Shown: piece by piece, positions 16,039-24,865 of the stretch
How the letters are laid out: every line of letters begins with the position of its first letter
Position numbering within the stretch: position 1 is the stretch's first letter
Source: Streptomyces sp. NBC_00078
GTDB taxonomy: Bacteria > Actinomycetota > Actinomycetes > Streptomycetales > Streptomycetaceae
Reading direction: 5' to 3'
DNA length: 64,000 nt
Assembly (NCBI RefSeq): GCF_026343335.1
Contig: NZ_JAPELX010000001.1
Coordinates: 8,618,001-8,682,000, forward strand
Program-made: the position numbers and the translations under genes
Notes under the pieces: model-generated
What the model saw: the letters and a program-made list of their open reading frames with translations, nothing else
What the model was told of the DNA's origin: nothing
Database searches by the model: none

Positions 16039-16613
16039 GGCGACGGCCCTCCTTCCTACTGTTGCGAATGCCCCCCAAAGCCCTTGGCAGACCGCCCCGT
16101 TGGCCGATGGGCGCTCCTGACGGAAGCAGCGCGGGCGCACAAGTGCCCTGGCAGGCAAGGTTTGCCCGTAAATGAGCGGCGTCGGGTGTGTGCTCTGGGG
16201 CCCGGCCGGAGGCTGGGGGAGTGCCGGGTGCGGGTACTGGACGTACTTGGGTCTGTGCCCGGTGCGGCTAGTGGGGGAACCTCCCACGCCCTTGAGGAAG
16301 TGGGGGAGCGTGCCGGGCGTCGCGACGGAGCGCACGCTGCTGCACTCGGGACTGGCGTGGAGAACTCTCCGTCGTCCGTACAGGTGTCGCCGCCGCCGGT
16401 CGCCGCCGAACCGGTCGATCGCTCCGTGGCAAAAGAGCAGCCGCTCGGTGCGGCTGGTCCTACCGGCGTCCGAGGAGTAGGAGCACGGGGTCTCCTGAGG
16501 TGAGGGAACTCGTACGCCGGCCTGGTGGCGCACGGCCGACGGCGCACCGCAGCCGATTTCTTCCGGTCAGTAGCATGAACCCGTCCCCGGAATGATCATG
16601 CGAGGAGCGGATT
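16039..16613. other. Intergenic region before PRPP synthetase gene
   Basis: This 575-bp stretch has no convincing gene. It contains a hairpin GTGGG...CCCAC (16271-16287) followed by further copies of TGGGGGAG (16214, 16301), each next to GCCGGG. This resembles a repeated intergenic element common in streptomycetes. The promoter of the rightward gene should lie near its 3' end, but no strong box was found. Confidence 0.5.
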
Positions 16614-17567
16614 GTGCGAGACATCTCCGTGTTCAGCGGCAGTGCCCACCCCGACCTGGCGGCTGAAGTCTGTGCGCACCTCGGCGTGCCGCTCAGTCCG
16701 ACCCGGGTCAGCCGCTTCGCCAACGACTGCCTGGAGGTGCAGCTCCAGGCCAACTGCCGTGAGCGGGACGTCTTCCTCATCCAGCCGCTGGTCAAACCGG
16801 TGCAGGAGCATCTCGTCGAGCTGCTGCTGATGTGCGACGCGGCCCGCGGCGCCTCGGCGGCACGGATCGCCGTCGTGATGCCGCACTACTCCTACGCCCG
16901 CTCCGACAAGAAGGACGCGCCCAGGATCTCCCTCGGCGGCCGGCTCGTCGCCGACCTGATGGTCGCCGCGGGCGCGAGCCGCGTCCTCACCATGACGCTG
17001 CACTCGCCGCAGGTGCACGGCTTCTTCTCGGTACCGGTCGACCACCTGCACGCCCTGCGTGAGCTGGCCGCCCACTTTCGGCAGTACGACCTGACCCGCA
17101 CCACCGTCGTCTCGCCGGACCTCGGCAACGCCAAGGAGGCGGCCGCCTTCGCCCGGATGCTCGGCGCCCAGGTCGCCGCCGGCGCCAAGCAGCGGTACGC
17201 CGACGACCAGGTCTCCATCAGCACCGTGATCGGCGACGTCGCGGGCCGGGATGTCATCGTGCTGGACGACGAGATCGCCAAGGGCAGCACCGTCCTCGAA
17301 CTCCTGGAGCGCCTGAGGGAGTTGGGGCCGCGGTCGATCCGGGTGGCCTGCACGCACGGTCTGTTCGCGGCCGGGGCTCTGAAGCGGATCGGCGAACAGC
17401 CCGACGTGCTGGAGATCGTGTGCACCAACACCGTGCCGGTGCCGGAGGAGGAGCGCACCGAGAAACTGCGGATCCTGTCCATCGCCCCGGCCCTCGCGGA
17501 GGCCGTACGCCGTATTCACAACGGCGAGTCGGTCAGCGCCCTGTTCGACGAGCCGCGAAGCGAATAG
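16614..17567 (+). CDS. Ribose-phosphate pyrophosphokinase paralogue
   Basis: The product has 317 residues and is related to Prs, which makes PRPP from ribose 5-phosphate and ATP. Family blocks are visible: FSGSAHPDLA, QPLVKPVQEHLVELLLM, VVMPHYSYARSDKKDAPR, TLHSPQVHGFF and SPDLGNAKEA. The PRPP-binding loop is altered to LDDEIAKGST (217-226) where Prs normally has DDMIDTGGT, so the second Asp and Thr are missing. It may be a specialised or less active paralogue; the canonical prs is presumably elsewhere. The GTG start has a GAGGAG site. Confidence 0.85.
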   Translation: MRDISVFSGSAHPDLAAEVCAHLGVPLSPTRVSRFANDCLEVQLQANCRERDVFLIQPLVKPVQEHLVELLLMCDAARGASAARIAVVMPHYSYARSDKKDAPRISLGGRLVADLMVAAGASRVLTMTLHSPQVHGFFSVPVDHLHALRELAAHFRQYDLTRTTVVSPDLGNAKEAAAFARMLGAQVAAGAKQRYADDQVSISTVIGDVAGRDVIVLDDEIAKGSTVLELLERLRELGPRSIRVACTHGLFAAGALKRIGEQPDVLEIVCTNTVPVPEEERTEKLRILSIAPALAEAVRRIHNGESVSALFDEPRSE

Positions 17568-17601
17568 ACATGAGGACGGGTTGCAGTGGCGAGTGCGGCC
17601 G

Positions 17602-17985
17602 TCATAACGACCCGGAGGTGGCCTCCGGCTGGCCCAGGGCCGCGTCCAGGGACGGATGCGCGGGCAGCAGGCGGGCCAGCCCGGTGACCCGCATGATGCG
17701 CAGCGTGAGCGGGTGGGTGCACACGAGCCGCAGCTCTCCGTCCTGGTCGAGCATGCGGGCCCGCGCCCGGTGGAGCAGCCGTAGCCCGGAGCAGTCGAAG
17801 AAGTCGACCCGCGTCAGGTCGATCACCAGGCGGGCGTCGGGATGCGCCGTCACGCGGTCCAGATAGGGAGCGACCTCCAGGGCCGCGGCGATGTCGATCT
17901 CGCCGCGGAGTTCGAGCACCGTGTGGCCCCGGTCCTGGTGGACACGGAGATGCCGGGTGAACGGCGCAGGTTCCTGGTGCACCAC
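17602..17985 (-). CDS. STAS-domain anti-anti-sigma factor
   Basis: The product has 127 residues, a single SpoIIAA-like STAS domain. The phosphorylation loop is RVDFFDCSGLRLL, with the serine in the conserved place. Such proteins bind anti-sigma kinases of the RsbW/SpoIIAB type and release sigma factors when unphosphorylated. No kinase partner is adjacent. A partner elsewhere, or the ATPase domain of the phosphatase at 51.5-53.9 kb, is possible but unproven. The first of two adjacent GTG codons was chosen (GGAGG 9 nt upstream). Confidence 0.85.
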   Translation of the reverse strand: MVHQEPAPFTRHLRVHQDRGHTVLELRGEIDIAAALEVAPYLDRVTAHPDARLVIDLTRVDFFDCSGLRLLHRARARMLDQDGELRLVCTHPLTLRIMRVTGLARLLPAHPSLDAALGQPEATSGSL

Positions 17986-18224
17986 GACATCGCCTCCAAC
18001 CTGCTCCGTCCGCTGCGGGGTTGCAGGTCACCGGGGGCCGGGGTGACAGCGTGCAGCGAGCGTACGAGTGCAGACGAGCCCCCAGGTCCCCAGTGAGCGC
18101 AAATCCGTTCTCCGCCCTGCAAGTTACCCTCGTTGGAGTGAATTTGAGCATGTTCGATTGACATATGTCTTCGAATTGCGACACAGCCGCTGGGCGGGGC
18201 CGCGCACTGAAGGGAGTTCCGAGG

Positions 18225-18662
18225 CTACGACAGGGCGTGCCAAGCCTTGGAAAGTGCCTGGCGGAACTGCTCGGCCTGGTGTGCGGTGAGCTCCCGGACC
18301 ATGCGCTCCTCCAGCTCCCGAACCGGCGCCGCGTGCTGCGCGAGCAGCTCCCGGCCGGCATCGGTCAGCAGGATCAGCAGCTCCCGCCGATTGCGCGGAT
18401 TGCGCTCCCGGCGCACCAGCCCGTGGTTCTCCAGGGATCGTACGAGGTCCGCGATGGACTGGGCGGTGACGAACGAGTCGCGGGCCAGCTGTGCGGCCGA
18501 CAGTCCGTCGTGCCGCTCCAGGACGGTGAGCGCGGTGTACTGCAGCGCGGTGATCCCGGACGGCCTGACCAGCTCGTCCAGGTGTGAGCGCACCACGAGC
18601 TCCACCTGCTTGACCATGTAGAGCAGGGACGGAGATGTCTTCGTAGCCTGGGAGCGCAGCAT
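18225..18662 (-). CDS. MarR-family transcriptional regulator
   Basis: The product has 145 residues with a typical MarR winged helix (LSAAQLARDSFVTAQSIADLVRSLENHGLV, then RRELLILLTDAG as the wing). The ATG lacks a Shine-Dalgarno sequence, but TAGGCT ends 6 nt upstream, so the transcript is probably leaderless. It is divergent from an aldehyde/alcohol dehydrogenase pair. Two palindromes in the 103-bp gap suggest autoregulation and repression of the dehydrogenases, relieved by an aromatic or aldehyde-type ligand (inference). Confidence 0.9.
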   Translation of the reverse strand: MLRSQATKTSPSLLYMVKQVELVVRSHLDELVRPSGITALQYTALTVLERHDGLSAAQLARDSFVTAQSIADLVRSLENHGLVRRERNPRNRRELLILLTDAGRELLAQHAAPVRELEERMVRELTAHQAEQFRQALSKAWHALS

Positions 18663-18679
18663 GAGTTCAGCCTAGAGCA

Positions 18680-18729
18680 TTGACAGGAAACCTGTCTGTA
18701 ATGAAACTGCGAACCAACAGGAATCCTGT
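18680..18729. promoter_or_regulatory. Twin MarR operators and promoter
   Basis: Two near-identical palindromes occur: GACAGGAAACCTGTC (18682-18696) and AACAGGAATCCTGTT (18716-18730). Their centres are 34 bp apart. A rightward -35 box TTGACA (18680-18685) overlaps the first, and the second falls around the predicted transcription start. This is the arrangement expected of a repressor blocking the dehydrogenase promoter. The leftward marR -10 box TAGGCT lies just outside. Confidence 0.72.
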
Positions 18730-18765
18730 TTGTTGAAATCTTGGCGATGAGGCTGGGGAGTGGTG

Positions 18766-20220
18766 ATGACCACGTTCGAGATCGAACCCGGACGGCTGTT
18801 TGTCGGAGGGCAGTGGCGAGAGGCCGCCGACGGAGCGCGCACCGAGGTGGTCGACCCGTCCCGGGGCGAGGTCGTCACCACCGTCGCGGAGGCGGGCGCC
18901 GCCGACGTGGACGCGGCCGTGCGCGCCGCACGGGAGGCCTTCGACGACGGCACCTGGTCCGGGCTGAGCGGACGCGAGCGGGGCCGGATCCTGCACCGCG
19001 TCGCCGAGCTGATCCGTGAGAACGCCGACGACCTCGCCCGCCTGGAGAGCCTGGACGTCGGCAAGCCCATCTCGCTGTGCCACGCCGTCGACATCACGAA
19101 CGCGGCCAACGACTACGAGCACTTCGCCGCCCTCGCCCACTCCCTGGACGGGTCCATCCGCGACACACCCATGAACGCGCTCGCCTACACCAAGCGCGAG
19201 CCGCTCGGCGTGGTCGCCGCGATCACCCCCTTCAACTTCCCGCTGATCCTTGCCGGTTCGAAGATCGGCCCCGCGCTCGCCGCCGGCAACACGGTGGTGC
19301 ACAAGCCGGCCGACGAGACACCGTTGAGCGCCCTCTACATGGCCCGGCTGTTCAAGGAGGCGGGTGTCCCGGACGGCGTCGTCAACGTGGTCACCGGCAT
19401 CGGCCCGGTGGCGGGCGAGGCGCTGCTGCGCCACCGCGGGATCGACAAGGTCGCCTTCACCGGCTCCACCGCGGTCGGCCGCCACGTGGCGGCCACCGCC
19501 GGTGAGGCGCTCAAGCCCGTGACCATGGAACTCGGCGGCAACGCCGCCCACATCGTCTTCGAGGACGCCGACCTGGAGAAGGCCGTCGGCGCGATCATCA
19601 AGGCCTTCGTCTTCAACACCGGCCAGTTCTGCATGGGCGGCCCGCGTCTGCTGGTGGCGCGCCAGGTGCACAGCACCCTGCTCGGCATCCTCGCCGAGGC
19701 CGTGCCCGGAGTCCCGGTGGGCGACCCCCGGCAGCCGGAGACCGTCGTCGGACCGATGGCGGGGGAGAAGCACCTGAAGAAGGTCGAGGAGTACGTCGAC
19801 CTGGCTCGCAAGGAGGGCGGCCGCATCGTCTGCGGCGGCGAGCGGATCGATCTCGACGGCGGCTACTACTACAAGCCCACGGTGATCGCCGACCTGCCCA
19901 ATGACTCCCGGGTCGTCCAGGAGGAGATCTTCGGCCCGGTCCTCACGGTGCAGCCCTTCGACAGCGAGGACGAGGCGGTCGAACTCGCCAACTCCACTCC
20001 GTACGGCCTCGCTTCGGGCATCCAGACCCAGAGCCTCGCCCGCGCCCACCGTGTCGCCGGGCGGCTCCAGGCGGGCATCGTCTGGATCAACGACTGGGCC
20101 ATGCTCGACCCCGCCGTCCCCTTCGGCGGCGTCAAGGACTCCGGCTTCGGCCGCGAGTACGGGCCCGAGGCCCTCGCCGCGTACACCACGGTCAAGTCGG
20201 TCGTCGTCTCGCTCGACTAG
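18766..20220 (+). CDS. NAD(P)-dependent aldehyde dehydrogenase
   Basis: The product has 484 residues and oxidises an aldehyde to the acid. Catalytic residues are in place: Asn157 (PFNFP), Lys180, Glu255 (MELGG) and nucleophile Cys289 (FNTGQFCMGG). Overall similarity is to betaine-, gamma-aminobutyraldehyde- or benzaldehyde-type enzymes. ATG 18766 was chosen over two GTG codons just upstream because GGGGAG is 5 nt before it. With the next gene it would convert an alcohol to an acid via the aldehyde. Likely controlled by the divergent MarR protein. Confidence 0.92.
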   Translation: MTTFEIEPGRLFVGGQWREAADGARTEVVDPSRGEVVTTVAEAGAADVDAAVRAAREAFDDGTWSGLSGRERGRILHRVAELIRENADDLARLESLDVGKPISLCHAVDITNAANDYEHFAALAHSLDGSIRDTPMNALAYTKREPLGVVAAITPFNFPLILAGSKIGPALAAGNTVVHKPADETPLSALYMARLFKEAGVPDGVVNVVTGIGPVAGEALLRHRGIDKVAFTGSTAVGRHVAATAGEALKPVTMELGGNAAHIVFEDADLEKAVGAIIKAFVFNTGQFCMGGPRLLVARQVHSTLLGILAEAVPGVPVGDPRQPETVVGPMAGEKHLKKVEEYVDLARKEGGRIVCGGERIDLDGGYYYKPTVIADLPNDSRVVQEEIFGPVLTVQPFDSEDEAVELANSTPYGLASGIQTQSLARAHRVAGRLQAGIVWINDWAMLDPAVPFGGVKDSGFGREYGPEALAAYTTVKSVVVSLD

Positions 20221-20274
20221 CTCGCGATCGACCAGCTCGGCTGAACACGCCTGAAAGCCAAGGGAGTTCGTACG

Positions 20275-21381
20275 ATGTCCATCACCACCCGTGCCGCGGT
20301 CGTCGAGTCCGGCGGGGCACCCTTCACCCTCGCCGATGTCGAGCTCGACGAGCCCGGACCGCACGAGGCGATCGTCCGCATGGTGGCCACCGGCCTGTGC
20401 CACACTGACCTCGGAGTCGCCAGTGGCGGCCTGCCCTTCCCCCTGCCGGGCGTGCTCGGCCACGAAGGCGCCGGCGTCGTCGAGGCCGTCGGCCCGGCCG
20501 TCACCGGCATCACGCCTGGTGACCACGTCGTGCTGTCGTTCAGTTCCTGCGGCGAGTGCCGCAACTGCCACGGAGGCCACCCCGCGTACTGCGCGACCTG
20601 GCTGCCGCTGAACCTCATCGGCGGTGTCCGTGCCGACGGCACCAGCACCATCAGCCGGGACGGCACCCCGCTCGGCGGCCACTTCTTCGGCCAGTCCTCC
20701 TTCGCCGAGCGGGCGTTGGTGGACGAGCGCAGCCTCGTCAAGGTCGACGCGGACGTACCGCTGGAGTCGATCGCGCCGCTGGGCTGCGGAGTGCAGACCG
20801 GAGTGGGCGCCGTCTGGAACGTGCTGAAGCCGGTCACGGGCAGCACCGTCGTCGTCCTCGGCGCCGGCGCCGTCGGCCTGTCCGCCGTGATGGCCGCCGC
20901 CCTCACCCCGGCCACCCGGATCGTGGCCGTCGACAAGATCGGCGAACGACTGTCGCTGGCCAAGGAGTTGGGCGCCACCCATACCGTCAACGTCGGCGAG
21001 ACCGACCTCGCCGAGGCGCTCGCGGAGATCACCGGCGGCCAGGGCGCCGACGGCGTCGTGGAGACCACCGGCAGCGTCGCGGTGCTGCGCCAGGGCGTCG
21101 ACGCGCTCGCCGCCCGCGGCACCCTGGTCGTCGTCGGCGCCCCGCCGTTCGGCAGCGAAGTCGCCCTGGACGTCAACGGGTTGCTGGGCGGCAAGCAGGT
21201 CGTCGGCCTCACTCTCGGCGACGCCGAGACGCAGACCTTCATCCCGGCGCTGGTCCAGCTGGTCAAGGAAGGACGGCTGCCGCTGCACCGCCTGATCAGT
21301 ACCTATCCGTTCGCGGACATCGACCAGGCGGTGCGGGACATGGGCGCAGGCAAGGCGATCAAGCCCGTGCTCACGTTCTGA
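20275..21381 (+). CDS. Zinc-dependent alcohol dehydrogenase (aryl-alcohol dehydrogenase-like)
   Basis: This 368-residue medium-chain dehydrogenase has catalytic zinc ligands Cys42 (CHTD) and His63 (GHEGAG). Structural zinc cysteines are 92, 95, 98 and 106 (CGECRNC and PAYC), and the Rossmann motif is LGAGAVGLSAV. The sequence looks closest to the benzyl/aryl-alcohol and NDMA-type class III-like group, so an aromatic or similar alcohol substrate is plausible. It follows the aldehyde dehydrogenase by 54 bp in the same direction. Confidence 0.92.
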   Translation: MSITTRAAVVESGGAPFTLADVELDEPGPHEAIVRMVATGLCHTDLGVASGGLPFPLPGVLGHEGAGVVEAVGPAVTGITPGDHVVLSFSSCGECRNCHGGHPAYCATWLPLNLIGGVRADGTSTISRDGTPLGGHFFGQSSFAERALVDERSLVKVDADVPLESIAPLGCGVQTGVGAVWNVLKPVTGSTVVVLGAGAVGLSAVMAAALTPATRIVAVDKIGERLSLAKELGATHTVNVGETDLAEALAEITGGQGADGVVETTGSVAVLRQGVDALAARGTLVVVGAPPFGSEVALDVNGLLGGKQVVGLTLGDAETQTFIPALVQLVKEGRLPLHRLISTYPFADIDQAVRDMGAGKAIKPVLTF

Positions 21382-21388
21382 CAGGACG

Positions 21389-22339
21389 TCAGTCGACCGT
21401 CAGGACCAGCTTCCCCGTGGTCCGGCCGGTGTCACCGAGCGCGTGCGCCTCGGCGGCATCGGCCAGCGGGAAGGTGCCGGCGATCGCGGGGCGCAGCTTC
21501 TCCGCCTCCACCAGCTCCGCGATCGCCTTCAGGCCGCTGTGCGAGGCGTCCACGAGCATCCGCAGCGACCGGACCCCGAGCCGCTCGGCCTCCTCGTGGA
21601 AGTCGGCCGAGCCCACCGGCAGGATCGAGACGACGACTCCGCCGGGCCGCAGCACGCGCAGCGAGCGCGTGGAGGTCTCGCCGCCGATCGTGTCCAGGAC
21701 GACGTCGACGTCCTTCACGGCCTTGGTGAAGTCCGTCTCCTGATAGTCGATCGCCTCGTCCACGCCGATGTCGCGCAGAAATCCGTGCTTGCCCGCGCTG
21801 GCGGTGCCGATCACGTACGCGCCCCGGGCCTTGGCGATCTGCACGGCCACATGGCCGACCCCGCCCGCGGCCGCATGGATCAGCACCCGCTGCCCCGGCT
21901 GCAGGTCGGCGTACTCGGTCAGGGCCTGCCAGGCGGTCAGCGAGACGAGTGGCAGCGCGCCCGCCTGCGTGTGGTCGAGCGAGGCCGGCTTGGGCGCGAA
22001 CCAGCGAGCCGGAGCGGTGACGTACTCGGCGTGCGAGCCGTGGCCGTACGGGTAGGACAGCATGCCGAAGACCTCGTCGCCGGGCTGGAAGCGGACGACT
22101 CCGATGCCGACCGCCTCGACCACGCCGGAGACGTCCCAGCCCAGGACGAAGGGCGGCTCGCCCAGGAAACCGCCCGTCGCGCGGTGCTTCCAGTCGGTCG
22201 GGTTGACGCCGGCGGCGCGGACCCGGACCAGTACCTCGTTCGTACGCGGCTCGGGCCGCTCCAGCTCGACGACCTTCAGGACCTCGGGACCGCCGAGGGT
22301 GTCCTGGCTGATGGCTCGCATCGTGTTCACAGTGCTCAT
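21389..22339 (-). CDS. NADPH:quinone oxidoreductase-like protein
   Basis: This 316-residue zinc-free medium-chain reductase has a substrate-domain start MRAISQDTLGGPEVLKVVEL, the cofactor motif AAAGGVGHVAVQIAKARGA and the family signature VNPTDWKHR. It is typical of QOR/zeta-crystallin-type enzymes reducing quinones or enones with NADPH. It converges on the alcohol dehydrogenase gene and is divergent from a GlxA-type regulator with which it shares a 71-bp control region, so it is the likely target of that regulator. Confidence 0.9.
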   Translation of the reverse strand: MSTVNTMRAISQDTLGGPEVLKVVELERPEPRTNEVLVRVRAAGVNPTDWKHRATGGFLGEPPFVLGWDVSGVVEAVGIGVVRFQPGDEVFGMLSYPYGHGSHAEYVTAPARWFAPKPASLDHTQAGALPLVSLTAWQALTEYADLQPGQRVLIHAAAGGVGHVAVQIAKARGAYVIGTASAGKHGFLRDIGVDEAIDYQETDFTKAVKDVDVVLDTIGGETSTRSLRVLRPGGVVVSILPVGSADFHEEAERLGVRSLRMLVDASHSGLKAIAELVEAEKLRPAIAGTFPLADAAEAHALGDTGRTTGKLVLTVD

Positions 22340-22375
22340 GGTGAACCAGCGTGCCTGGGGCCGCCCGCCAAGAAA

Positions 22376-22412
22376 ATGGCACGAACGCCAAGCTTCGATA
22401 GGATCGTGCCAT
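22376..22412. promoter_or_regulatory. Inverted repeat and leaderless promoter between quinone oxidoreductase and glxA-like gene
   Basis: A 9-bp perfect inverted repeat ATGGCACGA (22376-22384)/TCGTGCCAT (22404-22412) spans the control region. Its right arm includes the start codon at 22411. The consensus -10 box TAGGAT (22399-22404) ends 6 nt before the ATG, predicting a leaderless mRNA. Binding there would block the regulator's own transcription. Confidence 0.6.
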
Positions 22413-23370
22413 GACTGGTGAGCGGCAGGTGGAACGGGTCGTCGTGCTGGCCCTGGACGGCGTCTACCCCTTCGAGTTGGGCATCCCCAGCCGGATCTTC
22501 GGTGCGGCCGACGGCCGGTACGAGGTGCTGACCTGCACCGTCGACGGTCAACCGGTGCGTACCAGCGCGGACTTCACGATCGGTGTCGATCACGGACCTG
22601 AGATCCTGGACACGGCCGACACGGTCGTCGTCGCCTCCGTGACGCCCTCGCACATCCCCACCGAGCTGCCGGCCGAAGTCGCCGCCGCGCTCGCGCGGAT
22701 CCGCCCGGACGCACGGATCGTCTCCATCTGCACCGCCGCCTTCGTTCTCGCCGCGGCGGGTCTCCTCGACGGTCGCAAGGCCACCACGCACTGGCACGTG
22801 GTCGACCTGTTCCGGCGCAGGTTCCCGAACATCGACCTTGATCCGGACGTCCTGTTCGTCCACGACGGCCGCGTCCTCACCTCGGCCGGAGCAGCCTCAG
22901 GCGTCGACGTCTGCCTGCATATCGTCCGCACCGACCACGGCAGCGAACTGGCCAACTTCGTGGCCCGCTGCTGCGTGGTGCCCCCCTTCCGGGACGGCGG
23001 CCAGGCCCAGTACATCGAGCAGCCGGTCCCCGAGAGCGGGGCCGCGAGCACCGCGGCCACCCGGGCCTGGGCTCTGGAGCACCTGGACGAACCGCTCACC
23101 CTGACCGGGCTGGCCGGCCACGCCCGGATGAGCCTGCGCACCTTCGCCCGCCGCTTCAACGACGAGGTCGGCCTCAGCCCCGGCCGCTGGATCGTGCAGC
23201 AGCGTGTCGCCCGCGCCCGGCACCTGCTGGAATCCAGTGACCTGTCCGTCGACCAGATCGCCACTCACGTCGGCTTCGCCACGGGCGCCTCGCTCCGCCA
23301 GCACCTGCACGCGGCGATCGGGGTCTCGCCACAGGCGTACCGGCGTACGTTCCAGGCGGCGGCACGTTAG
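22411..23370 (+). CDS. GlxA-family transcriptional regulator (DJ-1/PfpI domain plus AraC HTH)
   Basis: The product has 319 residues. Residues about 10-185 form a class-I glutamine amidotransferase/DJ-1-like domain (VVVLALDGVYPFELGIPSRI, nucleophile-elbow region SICTAAFVLAAAGLL). The C-terminal 100 residues are an AraC-type double helix-turn-helix (LTGLAGHARMSLRTFARRF and VDQIATHVGFATGASLRQHL). Such proteins usually regulate a neighbouring gene, here the divergent quinone oxidoreductase. The start codon sits within an inverted repeat and follows a TAGGAT box without a ribosome-binding site. Confidence 0.9.
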   Translation: MTGERQVERVVVLALDGVYPFELGIPSRIFGAADGRYEVLTCTVDGQPVRTSADFTIGVDHGPEILDTADTVVVASVTPSHIPTELPAEVAAALARIRPDARIVSICTAAFVLAAAGLLDGRKATTHWHVVDLFRRRFPNIDLDPDVLFVHDGRVLTSAGAASGVDVCLHIVRTDHGSELANFVARCCVVPPFRDGGQAQYIEQPVPESGAASTAATRAWALEHLDEPLTLTGLAGHARMSLRTFARRFNDEVGLSPGRWIVQQRVARARHLLESSDLSVDQIATHVGFATGASLRQHLHAAIGVSPQAYRRTFQAAAR

Positions 23371-23442
23371 CCGCCGACGAACGTTCCGTGCCGTCGCCGC
23401 GTCGAAGGACCGTAAGCGCAGTGGGGCGAACAGGGGTGGGGG

Positions 23443-24297
23443 ATGCGCGGAAGACTCGCGGTGACGACGGTGCTGGTCGCGTCGGCGGCGGTGGCGTGCG
23501 GAGGTGAGAGGGGTCAGGACCTCGTCGTCGCCGGTACCGCGCCGCCCGTGCCCTACAGCGGGCCGCTGCACGTGCCGACGAGGAACCTCGACGAGGACGG
23601 CGCCCGAGCCACGAGGATCGAGTCGGGCTCCGCAGGACGGGCCCTGGAGTGCGACGGGGCGATCTACTCGGGCGGCGGCAGCGAGCCGTGGAGCGAGGGC
23701 GACGGCGGGACGACGCCCCAGGAGGGCCTCAAGGCGTACTTCGACATCGAGCAGCCCGACGTTCCGCGCCACGGCTACCGTGCGGAGCGCAGCGAGTCGG
23801 ACCGTGTCCTGTACTCCTTCGATGTGGGTGGCAGGACCAAGGTCGCCGTCGTCGTCGCCAGGGACCGGAAGAACCGGCCCGGTTGGGGCCCGGAGACCAG
23901 CGCGTCCTGCGATCCGTCCGAACTCCCGGAGAGCTACACGGACAGGCAGTGGTACGAGATCTGGAAGGACCGGCAGGACAGGCGGGTGCCGATCACCAAG
24001 GTGAACAGCTCGGCCGGACCGGAACACTGCGACTGGGAGAAGGCGCATTTCCTGCAACTGGGGGAGGGGAAGAAGGGCATGCTGTACGCCCGCGATCCCG
24101 ACCGGGTGCTCCCCGACGGCATGCTCACCTCCCCGTACGACGGAGACGTCCGTATGCCGGCTGGCGCCCGCGACACCGGATACCGCTTCCACGACCGGCA
24201 GCTGTGGCTGACGGACGATCCGGCGAAGGCCTACGTCCGTACGTCCGACGGCGTGGAGGCCTGGCCACTGGTGAAGGAGGGCATGGGCTGCGCGTGA
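23443..24297 (+). CDS. Putative lipoprotein of unknown function
   Basis: The product has 284 residues. A short basic N-terminus and hydrophobic stretch end in AVACGG, an acceptable lipobox with Cys19, so it is probably a membrane-anchored lipoprotein. The mature part is rich in charged and aromatic residues, with four further cysteines (68, 165, 196 and the penultimate residue) that could form disulfides. No family is recognised. A G-rich stretch GGGGTGGGG precedes the ATG. It converges on the tetR gene with a 4-bp gap. Confidence 0.75.
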   Translation: MRGRLAVTTVLVASAAVACGGERGQDLVVAGTAPPVPYSGPLHVPTRNLDEDGARATRIESGSAGRALECDGAIYSGGGSEPWSEGDGGTTPQEGLKAYFDIEQPDVPRHGYRAERSESDRVLYSFDVGGRTKVAVVVARDRKNRPGWGPETSASCDPSELPESYTDRQWYEIWKDRQDRRVPITKVNSSAGPEHCDWEKAHFLQLGEGKKGMLYARDPDRVLPDGMLTSPYDGDVRMPAGARDTGYRFHDRQLWLTDDPAKAYVRTSDGVEAWPLVKEGMGCA

Positions 24298-24301
24298 CCC
24301 G

Positions 24302-24865
24302 TCACCGACTGGCGTGCAACGCGACCAGCAACTGCCAGACCTCGTCGGCGATTCGAGGGGCGTCTGCGTCCAGGAGCCCGTGCAGCCAGTCGGCCAGGAC
24401 ACCGGCGAAGGTCGCCGCCACGGCCGACGCGACCAGGGGTGCGTCCGCCGCGCCCGCCCGTTCGCGCTCGCGCAGGCTGTAGGCGCGCAGGTCCCGGTGC
24501 AGCACCCGGCCGAGGGGCCCGCCGCCGCCCGGGGTCAGCAGCGCGCGGTAGAGGCCGGCGTGCGGGGCGAGCGAGCCGAAGAACTCGGCGAGCGCGGGCG
24601 GCGCGTGCACCGGGTCGGGCCGCCCCGTCCAGGAGTGCAGCGCCTGAACGGCCTCGCGGACGACATCCGCGCACGCGTCGACCGCCAGCGCCTCCAGGTC
24701 GGCGTAGTGGACGTAGAAGGTGGCCCGTCCGACCCCGGCCCGGCGCACCAGCGCGGCCACGCCGACCTCGGCGAGGGGCCGCTCGGCGCACTCCGCGAGC
24801 AGTGCCTCCCGCAGCCGCGCCCGGGTGCGCGCGGCCCGCGGGTCCTGCGGCGCGGAGCGGCTCAC
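24302..24865 (-). CDS. TetR-family transcriptional regulator
   Basis: The product has 187 residues with an N-terminal TetR helix-turn-helix (VGVAALVRRAGVGRATFYVHYADLEALA). The C-terminal ligand domain resembles TetR_C_33-type proteins. The GTG start overlaps the stop of the DUF1304 gene by 4 nt, so the two are cotranscribed and translationally coupled. It probably represses its own operon through the large palindrome upstream of the DUF1304 gene. Confidence 0.88.
   Translation of the reverse strand: MSRSAPQDPRAARTRARLREALLAECAERPLAEVGVAALVRRAGVGRATFYVHYADLEALAVDACADVVREAVQALHSWTGRPDPVHAPPALAEFFGSLAPHAGLYRALLTPGGGGPLGRVLHRDLRAYSLRERERAGAADAPLVASAVAATFAGVLADWLHGLLDADAPRIADEVWQLLVALHASR

Noticed and set aside
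16271..16308. Riboswitch or attenuator upstream of the PRPP synthetase paralogue
   Set aside because: The structure looks like a dispersed intergenic repeat, over 300 bp from the start, and no known aptamer core was seen.
18667..21288. Long minus-strand open frame opposite the dehydrogenase genes
   Set aside because: It is a shadow of codon bias; its translation is low-complexity Asp/Gly/Arg/Val and both dehydrogenases on the plus strand have complete catalytic motifs.
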